NCBI GenBank assembly: GCA_023105745.1
Contig: JALGQZ010000018.1
Location: forward strand, 23,617,132 to 23,681,131
Origin: Austropuccinia psidii
Taxonomy: Eukaryota; Basidiomycota; Pucciniomycetes; Pucciniales; Sphaerophragmiaceae
Length of the DNA stretch: 64,000 nucleotides
Reading direction: 5' to 3'
The stretch's first letter is position 1. The number at the start of each line of letters is the position of its first letter. Under the pieces are notes generated by a model, which was given only the letters and a program-made list of their open reading frames with translations, was not told where the DNA came from and did no database searches. Made by a program: the position numbers and the translations under genes. Positions 48,901 to 57,597 of this stretch are shown piece after piece.

Positions 48901-49304
48901 TTTTCTACAGCTTACCATCCACAAACAGATGGATTAGCTGAAAGGATGATCCAAACAATGGAAGACATCCTTAGAAGATTATGTGCCTATGGCATGTAAT
49001 ATAAGGACCATGAAGGTTACACCCATGACTGGGTTACCCTTCTACCAGCAGTACAACTGGCTTATAACAAAAGTAGGCACTCTACCACAGGAAAAACACC
49101 TGCCCTGGTAGAGAGAGGGTGGAATCCCTTATTGCCTGTGGATCACTTGAAGAAAAACCTTCTGACAATCCACCCCACAGCCAAAGATTTCCATGAAATG
49201 TGGAAGAGAGCTTGTGACACAGCTGCCAAATGCATACCTGAGGCAAAAGAATATAACAAGCAGAGGTCGGACAAATCACACATGGAACCTGACTTTAAAG
49301 AAGG
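45963..49304 (+). pseudogene. pol: pol of B1 up to the B2 insertion
   Basis: The protease block 45963-46541 has the active-site motif DSGA (FIIDSGAHCSIVA). RT follows with breaks at 46542, 46659, 46821 and 47164; its catalytic YIDD is intact just after 47190 (LYIDDIIIYS). RT thumb and RNase H (LYIDAACSQGLGAAL) run to 47777. Later pieces at 48059-48301 and 48314-48523 are the linker and integrase zinc region (ECHDCPYMGHMSEDR). The integrase core around 48640-49010 has SDRDPKFTS and [10 protein letters not shown]. The C-terminal domain is cut at 49304 by B2 and resumes at 59039. It was probably a single frame originally; now it is a pseudogene. Confidence 0.88.
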
Positions 49305-50741
49305 TGTCAGCTGAAGTCTATGTTGAAGCAGTAATTAGGCTATTTACAACTAGAATTATGACTGTGACATGTGGAAATAATTTTAAAATAAGAGTTTCAA
49401 TTTAATATAAAGGTTTATAATATAATACCAGGGTTCTACTATTGAAGAATAGTGGTGGTGAGCGCTATTGAGAACCCTGGGTGCAGTCTTACCAGTTGGA
49501 TTACTATAATAAGAGCTACAATAATTAAAATTATAATTATACCCTTATTATTACCCAAGAGTAAAACTGTTTTTGACAGGTTACTACGTAGGATATTCAC
49601 GAGCAGGATGAGGAAACAATTCTGGCTGTGGGAAGCCTCCTTTTTATCCTGAAATGGGGTGGAAAGGGTGCTAGACCTTTCCACGTAGAGGAAGTGAAGA
49701 TTTTTCACCCTCTAGTACAGGCTTGTGGTTTTCAAACAGCCTGTATAGCCTGCATTGGGCTCAGATGTGGCTTTGAAACCACATCTGGGCAGTTCTCACC
49801 AATACAGGGTGAAAATTTTCATCTGGGGACCTCACAGCCTGATTCTGACGTGTATGATGTGTAGAATGCTGTACAGAAACTGTATGGGACCCCAGTATTT
49901 ACTTACATATGAGGTGTTGAAGTAAGAACAAGCTTCTTTGTCTATTTGACACCTCATATTCATGGTTATGGGATATTATCCCATGGTAAGGCTGTATATG
50001 ACAGCAGGTGGGAATCTGACCTTAAAACAGCCATACCTTTGTCAATTCTTGAGATATCAACCTCAAAGTTGGTTCAGTGTGTAGCCCTATATGTGATCTA
50101 CACAATGGTACCTCATTTGATATAGGTATCATTAAATATGGCAAAGGTATCCCATGTACAAGACTTTTGTACATTTGCATGGTATAGGCAAAAAGCTGTA
50201 TTGAGCTTATTTTCCCCATACCTTTTGTTGTAGTTGAGCTATGGGGAAATGGATGACACCATTGGATAGCCCTGATTTTTCTCTTTCCAAAAAGACCCCA
50301 CTTCAAGTATCTCACACTAAAACTGTAGAAGTTAGATGAGAGGTGAATGTTTTGTTCACCCTTATTTGGCCTGAAATTGACCATAACTCCAGTAATATTG
50401 GTGCTAGCTCAGTTTGGCTGGTACCATTGGATAGCCCTGGCTTAGAGCTTTATTTTGAATACCCATTTGATGGGGTTAAGCCTCCCCTTCTGGATTTTAG
50501 ATGGGAGGTGAAAATTAAGGTTTATGCCCAGCAATAACTTTGAGTAGGAATAACTTTGTTATTCTTTATCCTATGGTGATGGGACTTATATTTTCATAAA
50601 GAGGTGAGTTTCCTCTTTCTTTTGATACCTTTTGAGCTGATTTGGCTCAGCTCAATTTTTTGGTGGTATCTTGGCTATACCATTGGTTTATGGTATTTTG
50701 GCTGTCATGCTTGTGCTCTGGGTTTGAGTCACAGGCTGACA
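49305..50741 (-). repeat. 3' LTR of B2
   Basis: Starts TGTCAGCTGAAG and ends CAGGCTGACA. Partner of 57598-59033, and related to the solo LTR 18977-20398 and to the 3' LTR of B1. Confidence 0.95.
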
Positions 50742-50760
50742 TACCCTCCCTCTAAAAAGG
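50742..50760 (-). other. Polypurine tract of B2
   Basis: On the - strand ctttttagagggagggta lies directly before the LTR. B1 has the matching aaaaggaagggta before 59521. Confidence 0.75.
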
Positions 50761-50764
50761 CTCA

Positions 50765-51883
50765 TCATTGATGAGACTGTTCAGTCCTCCTAGAGTCTAT
50801 GAACCTCCCTAAATGAAGGTTCCCATCTGGTATGGCATCTTTTGCCAACCATTTGTCCTTATCAGCTGTCTGGTTCTTGAATCTGACTAAGTACTGTCTT
50901 TGATCCTTCCGATTAAGTCTGATCTTTCTGGCCCTGATGATTTTACTCACAGGTCCTGGGGAATCCTCCAATTCCACTATCTCTGGTGGTGTGAGGATCT
51001 TCTTCCTGGAGGGGAATTTACCCTCCTCAGTTTGGAAGTATGGTTTGACCAAGCTCACTGGAAAGACTGGGTGTTTCCTGGAAAACTCCTCTGTGAGCTT
51101 GACTTCCACTGCATTCTTGCCTATCAACTTTATGATAGTGAAGGGCCCTACAAATGAGTCTCTCATCTTCTTGGGTCCTTTAAAATTGTTAAAGTTCAGT
51201 GTAGATACTAACACCTGGTCCCCTTCCTTAAAGTCAGGTTCCATGTGTGTCTTGTCCCACCTCTGCTTATTATAATCTTTTGCTTCAGCTATGCATTTAG
51301 CAGCTGTGTCACAAGCCCTCTTCCACATATCATGGAAGTCTTTGGCTTTGGGGTGAATGGTTAGAAGATTCTTCTTCAAGTGATCCACAGGCAACACAGG
51401 ATTCCACCCTCTCTCTACCAGTGCAGGTGTTTTTCCTGTGGTAGAGTGCTGACTTGTATTATAAGCCACTTGGAGAGCTGGTAGAAGGGTAACCCAGTCA
51501 TGGGTATATCCCTCATGGTCCTTATACTCCATGCCATAGGCACAGAACCTCCTAAGGATGTCCTCCATTGTTTGGATCATCCTCTCTGCCAGGCCATCTG
51601 TCTGTGGATGGTAAGCTGTGGAAAAGGCAAGCTTGGTGCCAAGCATGTCATACAAGTTGGTCCAAAATTCAGATGTGAATTTTGGGTCCCTATCACTAAT
51701 GATGATCTTAGGGACTCCACAGGTGGATATGATATTATTCCAAAGTAACAGAGAAGTATCCATGGCTGTATCCTCCTTGTGGCATGGTATACACCTCATG
51801 CTCTTGCTGAACCTATCAACTATGATCAAGCAGGCATTGTAGTTTTCTTTGCCTCCTGGGACAAGTCCTGTAACCCAGTCCAT
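50765..51883 (-). CDS. Integrase core and chromodomain-like tail of B2
   Basis: Continuous 372-residue frame, part of a once longer Pol. Residue 2 is the D of MDWVTGL. The catalytic triad is D23 (IIVDRFSKS), D64 ([10 protein letters not shown]) and E100 ([10 protein letters not shown]), with exactly 35 residues between D64 and E100. The GPF/Y module is at 246-280 (GPFTIIK to SLVKPY). The tail, about 315-365 ([18 protein letters not shown]), has the Tyr, Phe and Trp spacing of chromodomains, which in chromoviruses direct integration to particular chromatin. The stop is followed by the polypurine tract and LTR. Integrase would process and join cDNA ends, but this block is cut off from RT by upstream shifts. 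Confidence 0.85.
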   Translation of the reverse strand: MDWVTGLVPGGKENYNACLIIVDRFSKSMRCIPCHKEDTAMDTSLLLWNNIISTCGVPKIIISDRDPKFTSEFWTNLYDMLGTKLAFSTAYHPQTDGLAERMIQTMEDILRRFCAYGMEYKDHEGYTHDWVTLLPALQVAYNTSQHSTTGKTPALVERGWNPVLPVDHLKKNLLTIHPKAKDFHDMWKRACDTAAKCIAEAKDYNKQRWDKTHMEPDFKEGDQVLVSTLNFNNFKGPKKMRDSFVGPFTIIKLIGKNAVEVKLTEEFSRKHPVFPVSLVKPYFQTEEGKFPSRKKILTPPEIVELEDSPGPVSKIIRARKIRLNRKDQRQYLVRFKNQTADKDKWLAKDAIPDGNLHLGRFIDSRRTEQSHQ

Positions 51884-52779
51884 GTTGATGGTTTCCCATG
51901 GGTGTTTAGGTTATTCTATATGTTGAAGTAACCCATACTTCTTCCCATGTTTCCTATTTGCCTTTTGGCATCTTTCACAAGTGTTAATATATTCACTCAA
52001 CTCTTATTCCCACTTGGGCCACCAAGCTGTGCTTGCTACCCTCTCCTTGCTCCTGTCTTCACTCATGTGTCCCATATAGTGGCAGTCATGGCATTCCTGC
52101 AGGATCAAGGAGATGTGGTCTCTGTCTACCACTGTGAGTGTACTTGTGTGTTTCTCTCTGTGGTAGAGCAGGCCATCTATAAGGAAGAACTTGTTATCCT
52201 TATAGGCCCTCAACCAGGGTTCTTCCAGCTGGGATTCCAGTTCTGGACTCCTGTACTTTTGTTGAAGGAGCTGTAGAAGTATGCCACACTGTTTGTGTTT
52301 GGCATAAGACTTCGGTACTGCACTAAAAATTTAATTGTGCAGTTCAGAGGAGCTTATTCCCAATATGGGAGTTTCTGTCCCCTCTGAATCAGTGTTTCCA
52401 CTGTCAAGGGTACCCCTTTCTGGTGCCCTTTCAGAAAATCTGAAGTTCTTCCTCCTATCTATTTCCATGAAATGGATAGGGATTTTGGCTGCAACTTCAG
52501 GGTCATAAGCTGGATTGCTCTTGACATTATCCAGTGGCCATCTGCATTGGTATGACTTTTACCTTCTTTGTATATGATGGTAATGTTCCCTCTATACTCC
52601 TGGATGGCTATTTGCCATCTCAGCATGTATCTATTTGTAGTCTTCAAGTTCAGTAAAGACTTCAAGGCTGTGCAGTCTGTGTAGACTTCAAAGACTGCAC
52701 CCTCCAGATAATAATGATGTTTTTTTAGAGCCCAGGCTAGACATAGACACTCAGTCTGGGTGGCCCCATACTTGGCTTC
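51884..52779 (-). pseudogene. RNase H end, linker and integrase zinc region of B2
   Basis: Joins the RT block to the integrase core. After the TAA that ends the 676-residue frame, the same frame continues through RNase H ([17 protein letters not shown]) to about 52540. A frameshift there, next to the word SHTNADG, moves the reading into another frame. The block 52213-52004 carries the HHCC-type zinc region (ECHDCHYMGHMSEDR) and ends at a TAA. A further CERCQ-like piece lies near 51960. This stretch holds most of the inactivating lesions of B2. Confidence 0.8.
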
Positions 52780-54810
52780 TTAATCTTTCAGTTGCCCTGA
52801 GATGTAGCAAATTACTCCTTCTCTTGGTTCACCATCCACAATTTGTCTTTGGTGAAGGGCTGCTCCTAGGCCTTGACTACATGCTGCATCTATGTATAAC
52901 TTGAATGGTAGTTCAAAGTCAGGTAAGATGAGCACAGGTTCATTTGTGAGTTCATATTTGATCCTCTCATATGCATCCCTCCTTTCGTTGGTGATCTCAA
53001 TAACTACATCTTTTGAACACAACTTGCATAAACTACTATTCATGTGGGCAAAATTCTTTATGTGCTTTCTATAGTAGCTAGCAAACCCAAGGAAAGATTG
53101 CATCTCTTTGATGCTCTTTGGTACTGGCTTTTGCAGTACTGCTGCTACTTTATTCTGGTCAATTGCCAGACTAAGACCTGAGACTTTATGTCCTAGAGCC
53201 AGTAACTCTTGTTGGCCAAAATTGCAACTTTTAAGTGAAATTTTCAGATTCATGGGTGTGCATTTACTTAACACTCTGTCTATGTATTGCACATGGTCTT
53301 CCCATGTCTCTGAGTATATAATGATATCATCAATATATACCACCATCCAGCCTTCCAGTATTTCTTCTTGAAATATTGTTTCCATCATCCTTTGGAAGTG
53401 GGCTGGTGCATTTATGATGCCAAATGGCATCCTGGTATACTCATATATACCCATATGGCATATTTTTCTGAGTAATTTCATGGAGTTTGGTTTAACTCCA
53501 TTTCTGTGGAAGCCTTTCATACAATCCATTTTGGTGATGTATTTGGCTTTTGCCAGTTTATCCAAGGCATAAAGTATCCTGGGTATAGGGTACCTGTCTG
53601 CTTTTGTGTAGTTATTCAGAGCTCTGAAGTCTCCACACAGTCTAGACTTGCCATCATGCCAGGTGATTAGGACAGGGGTGGTGATTTCTACTATTTCATT
53701 ATGTCCAATCTTCCTGATGACATCTATGTCCAGGAGTTCATTGATATTTTTCTCAATTTCTCTCCTAGTTTCCAGGCTTTCTGGATAAGGAGGTCTCCTA
53801 AGCATGGGTGGATAAGGTCTTTCCACATCCAGATATAGTTCTATATCATGGCCTTTGATCTTGCCTAATGGTTCTTCACCAATGGCAAATGCTGGTCTGT
53901 TCTTTCTCAGAATCTTCAGTAAACTCAGTTTCTGTTTACTAGTGAGGGTATTGCTAAACTGTCCCTCTCTGAATTCCTTCAGAAGGTCTTCTAGTGGATC
54001 TTGAGAAGATATCTGGTATATATCAAGTAAAAACTTCTTTTCCTTGTTAGTACCAATGGTGATGTGCCTATTTTTACTGTTGTAAATGTCTATGCCATAC
54101 ATCCTCTGGTAATCTGTTCCCAGTAAAAACCCTGGGATGTGGGCGTCATTAAGCACTAAAGACCCTGGGATGTGGGCGTCATTAAGCACTAAAAACCCTG
54201 GGTTGAGTCTGATATTACCCTTCCTGTGGGGTATAATTATCTCTTTGATAATTGTCCCAATGGAAGTCATCTTCCCTGTTGCACTTTTAAATTTCTTTAC
54301 CTTAGTGGGCAAGAGCTGTTTTTCCCAATTTGGGAAGTGGTTATCCAGATAATTTCTGGCCACTATGGAGCACTGTGCTCCACTGTCAATGATCAGTGGG
54401 TGCTGAGCATTTTCAGTACAGACAGTCATTTTTGTGGCTGTTCCATATATGTATGCCATTCCTTTGGTTGGTGTAACCAGGAATGTTTGGGCATCTTGTG
54501 TATGTTTGCACAAGTTTTTGTTGGCAGTATCTTGTGGCATGCCTGCTTCCAACTGTATGTCTTGAATTTCCAGTGGGGTTTCCACTTGGTACTCCACTAG
54601 AAATTCCTCTCTTGGGTCCTGTTCAACATCAGATTGTCCTCTGATGGCATCACCCATAGAGTCTGATTCAGAATCCTCTGGTGGGGATTCTTCCTCTGGG
54701 ACTTTCTCAATGGCATAGACTTTTTTCTTTTCCTTTGGACAGTTGTTGGCATAGTGGTCTGTTGAACCACAATTGTGACAAGAATTTCTCTTCTTTGCCA
54801 CTTCTGCCAC
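52780..54810 (-). CDS. Gag zinc knuckle, protease and RT of B2
   Basis: Longest open frame of the window, 676 residues. Zinc knuckle C11-C24 (CHNCGSTDHYANNC), acidic spacer, aspartic protease with D142-S-G-A (54387-54376). The RT fingers and palm follow: GDFRALNNYTKADRYPIP near residue 393, MDCMKGFH, YEYTRMPFG and catalytic YIDD at residues 492-495. The thumb has ALGHKVSGLSLAIDQNK, and the RNase H start LYIDAACSQGLGA is at 638-650. It converts element RNA to cDNA in cytoplasmic particles. An 11-codon tandem duplication (LVLNDAHIPG twice) lies between protease and RT. The frame ends at a TAA within RNase H. It is one frame with the second gag block, suggesting a single Gag-Pol polyprotein. Confidence 0.92.
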   Translation of the reverse strand: MAEVAKKRNSCHNCGSTDHYANNCPKEKKKVYAIEKVPEEESPPEDSESDSMGDAIRGQSDVEQDPREEFLVEYQVETPLEIQDIQLEAGMPQDTANKNLCKHTQDAQTFLVTPTKGMAYIYGTATKMTVCTENAQHPLIIDSGAQCSIVARNYLDNHFPNWEKQLLPTKVKKFKSATGKMTSIGTIIKEIIIPHRKGNIRLNPGFLVLNDAHIPGSLVLNDAHIPGFLLGTDYQRMYGIDIYNSKNRHITIGTNKEKKFLLDIYQISSQDPLEDLLKEFREGQFSNTLTSKQKLSLLKILRKNRPAFAIGEEPLGKIKGHDIELYLDVERPYPPMLRRPPYPESLETRREIEKNINELLDIDVIRKIGHNEIVEITTPVLITWHDGKSRLCGDFRALNNYTKADRYPIPRILYALDKLAKAKYITKMDCMKGFHRNGVKPNSMKLLRKICHMGIYEYTRMPFGIINAPAHFQRMMETIFQEEILEGWMVVYIDDIIIYSETWEDHVQYIDRVLSKCTPMNLKISLKSCNFGQQELLALGHKVSGLSLAIDQNKVAAVLQKPVPKSIKEMQSFLGFASYYRKHIKNFAHMNSSLCKLCSKDVVIEITNERRDAYERIKYELTNEPVLILPDFELPFKLYIDAACSQGLGAALHQRQIVDGEPREGVICYISGQLKD
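54129..54194. repeat. 33-bp tandem duplication inside B2 pol
   Basis: Two identical-length units, 54129-54161 and 54162-54194, both containing accctgggatgtgggcgtca. The length is a multiple of three, so the reading frame is preserved. B1 has a single copy (LDDAHIQGFLLG). Confidence 0.95.
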
Positions 54811-55083
54811 TCTTTCTTTGGGTTTGTCTTTAAGCTCTACCCTGAAAGGTTGTTTCTCTTTGAAACCACTTCTCTTATATGGGGTGAATTTCCCTATATT
54901 AGTCCTTTTCCTTATGTCTTGTAAGGTGTGGGCAATGTCATCTAGAGTTCAATTTTGGTTGCATCTGCATTTTACTGCATGCTCTAGTTCTCCTGGCAGT
55001 TGTGTCAGAAGCTTGTGATTCCTCATTTGGATATTCATCTGAGGATCAATGGCTTTAAGTCTTTTAGACTGTCTAAGACACCA

Positions 55084-56641
55084 CTAATATGGATCTCTGT
55101 CCACTGAATATTTGTCATTTTCAAATGAAATGGTCTTCTGCCATATCCAAGTTCCATTACTGTACTTTTGGATGATTTTAATCTTCCACCATGGCCAGTT
55201 TCTTCTGCCATGGATTTCTTTCATTTCTGTGTACCATATACCAGCATGACCTTTAAATGCAGTATTCAATCTAGCAGTAATCCAGTAGTCTGGTATGCTT
55301 GGTACATCAATGAAGAGTCCATCAATAGAATCTATTAGTTCCATATGATCATATTCTCCTGATCCAGAGAATTTGGGCCAGCTTGAGGCCTCAGGAAGCT
55401 GTTTCAAGGCTTTCTTCTCTGAATAAGACATTCCATCTCCATCCTGGTATTGTGATGGAGATCTTGCCTTATTCATCAACATGGCATCTGGTTTGATGTC
55501 ATCTGGTTGATATGGATTCTCCATAACTTGGTCTTGTGGTTGGGGCTTCAAGCTATGGTAGATATTAAAAAATTTGTTTATGTCTTGGTGCAGACAATGC
55601 CTGTCCCTTTTTGGTTTTGTGTTGTTCTTCAAAGACTAGATTCAGTCTTTTGTTAGTTTCTTCAGAGGCTTTGCTCAATTTAGCTTGTACTTCTTGAAGA
55701 TTTTCAACTATTTTTTCCATGGAGGCTTGTAATTCTTTCATCCTCTCATGGCTGGCTTCAAGTTCTGAAAACTGCTTTGCAGATTGCTCAGTATATTGGG
55801 ACATTTGTAACCACAGTTTATCACTGTTGATGTTACTCTCAGATGTGACAATGTTATGTTCAGTCTGAGTGGGGGTAATGTTTTGATTACTAGGACTACT
55901 GATTCTAGAGTGGTTTACAACTACTTCTGGTTCTTGTGCACTTCTTTTACCAAATCCAACAGCTTCTAAATCATAGGGTCTGACTCTTTCCTCCTCTGGT
56001 TGAAGGAGGTTTTGTTCTTGACCTTGTTTCCTTGTCTTATCTTGGAAACTTCCTGGAATTGTGAAGAATGGTGACTCTTGGCCACTGATCTGCTGGTTTC
56101 TGAATGGTGTGAAGCCACTAGAGAGCTGATTTGGCCCGCTCCTTGTGAGCCTGAAGGAATCTGAGTAGGCCCTGTCTGGGTTAACTGTTCTTCTATAGCT
56201 TGGATAGTGGCTTGATTCTCCCTTATCCTCTGTGCCCTTGCCTCCAGGAGTCTGAACTGCCTGGTAGGATTCCAACCTTTGGTGACTACCATCAGGTCTT
56301 TGAAGTCTATCTCTCTGAGACAGATCTTCTGGCAACTTTCTCCAAGTTCTGCCCAGTGAGATGCCATGTTGAACCTCTTTTTGTCCATGCTCCATTGGAA
56401 TAAGTCCTTGAGGAGTTGGTGGAGCTGAAGAACTTGATCCATGTCTTTCCAGTCCTCTGGTTTGAGGTCTCCATTTAATTGGAGTGTGAATGGCAGGGTT
56501 GATCTTATCTCCCTCATTGTTTTGCCATCCACTACTTTGTCCAAGGTGTCCTCTTTCAGGTCTTCTGGTTCTGGACAAACCTTCTCTGTCCTCTGGTTGG
56601 TTCCTTTGGAAGCAAAGATCTCTGAGGTGTACAGGTGACAT
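55084..56641 (-). pseudogene. gag: gag of B2, nearly complete, one shift and two stops
   Basis: The gag frame starts at ATG 56641 (MSPVHLRDLCF) and is open for 358 codons to 55565. Its last part is a coiled coil (ELEASHERMKELQASMEKIV). A single-base shift near 55600 carries gag into the frame of 55632-55084, the capsid-like block: ASSWPKFSGSGEYDHMELI, then WITARLNTAFKGHAGIWYTE. Stops at 55084 and near 54955 separate this from the zinc knuckle frame at 54810. The gag ATG lies in a predicted intron, so Gag would be made only from unspliced RNA. Confidence 0.82.
55966..56621 (-). CDS. Overlapping +1 accessory ORF of B2
   Basis: 218 codons open from the acceptor at 56622 to a stop at 55966-55968, in the +1 frame over gag. 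The phase-1 junction gives EIFASKGTNQRTEKVC. Then come PEDWKDMDQVLQLHQLLKDL, FNMASHWAELGESCQKICL, NPTRQFRLLEARAQRI, and a Ser/Lys-rich C-terminal end. It is predicted to be helical and soluble: no membrane segment, no signal peptide. It matches the B1 frame over its whole length. There is no ATG at the start, which fits entry by splicing. It may be an accessory protein of the element. I recognise no family. Confidence 0.55.
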
Positions 56642-56689
56642 GTTAGTGTTTGCAAGCAGTCAAAAACTTTATGTTCTTAGGGTATTTAC
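56622..56689 (-). other. Predicted 68-nt intron containing the gag ATG (B2)
   Basis: Donor CAAAG|GTAAAT, branch CTAAC directly before the gag ATG (ctaacatgtcacc), acceptor CACCTCAG|AG. Phase 1. This is the best-formed of the three gag-leader introns. B1 keeps donor, acceptor and length. Confidence 0.6.
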
Positions 56690-56989
56690 CTTTGACTGTT
56701 CCTTGTACAAATTTGTTGTCTGCTTATTTGGGCAATTTACCTTTAGAGGTTACAACTGGGTTAATTATATTAATTTTCCCTGTACAAGTTATCAAGGTTT
56801 GTTTACCTTGTATTGATGCAGAATTTCTTGGTTTTCTACTGTTCTGTGTGGCAATGGGTGTCCACTTCTTTGCTGTTATCAGGCCTTCACTGTGCCTCTT
56901 TCCTTTGCCTTTGCTGCCCTCTGGTTCTGAGGGTGTCACTGGTGTGTTGGCCTGTGACTGGCTTTCAAGTGGTATGAAGTTATCTTCCA
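56690..56989 (-). pseudogene. Upstream ORF exon of B2
   Basis: Begins after a GATTCAG acceptor (to 56990) and reads EDNFIPLESQSQANTPVTP. Then come SEGLITAKKWTPIATQNSRK and TCTGKINIINPVVTSKGK, with one TAA at 56724 just before ADNKFVQGTVK and the donor. It has no ATG at its beginning, so its start should lie in an earlier exon. It is polar and basic. Splicing would place it N-terminal to the accessory frame. The TAA is one C-to-T step from CAA. Confidence 0.5.
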
Positions 56990-57580
56990 CTGAATCAAAA
57001 CAGGAAAGAGAGGGCTTATGTTAGTCAAGACTTCTCAAAAAATGCTGGTTTTGCACGTCTAAGAATGGCCTCTGGGCTTGTATATTATTACAATGTGCCC
57101 TTGTATAATGACAGTGTGATTGAATTAACAATTCCACGTCAGAAATACAGCTTACTGATATTTGGTATACTATTTGTATACCAATATCTCACAGAATAAC
57201 TTGTAATTAGCAAGTGTAAACTGTCAAAAGGTGGTGTGTAACAGGGCAATTGAGCTAACAATATGTCCAACCACACCTCAACTGTTGGTTTATCAGTATG
57301 AGGTGTCTTAATTTAATTAAAAAATGAGACTGTATTAATGGCTTAAGTGTTTTTATATGTAAAACACACCAAAAATAAGGGTCTTGTGGTTATTAGCCAT
57401 GTGGCAGATACTCTTAAAATATGAGTATAAAGTGGTATATATACCAAAAAAAGAATAATATATATATAATATATATATTTTTAAGAAATATTATGCCTAA
57501 AAAGAATAAAAAAACTGTCAGAAAGTGAGAAATAAGAGAAAAAACTCACTTATAAGGGTCCAAAAAAAAGGTTTAAAACA
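56990..57580 (-). other. Leader of B2 with a possible long intron
   Basis: No coding frame. On the - strand it has a GTGAGT donor at 57549, a CTAAC branch (ttgactaacataag) and the GATTCAG acceptor at 56990, which would make an intron of 560 nt. Exon base A at 57550 joined to TG at 56989 would create an ATG in frame with EDNFIP. This is speculative. A (TA)n stretch lies near 57460-57480. Confidence 0.3.
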
Positions 57581-57597
57581 TGGCCAGGCCCCCAAAA
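57581..57597 (-). other. Primer-binding site of B2
   Basis: On the - strand ttttgggggcctggcca follows the 5' LTR. It is the family A box with one more T, although the LTRs of A and B are unrelated apart from the terminal TG/CA. Confidence 0.7.

Noticed and set aside
50937..51275. + strand frames of 85-112 codons opposite the B2 integrase
   Set aside because: Antisense shadows of the conserved integrase; the same shadows appear opposite the B1 C-terminus at 59021-59332.
57450..57482. TA-rich alternating stretch as a possible promoter or origin
   Set aside because: Simple (TA)n-like repeat in the leader downstream of the LTR; nothing places a function on it.
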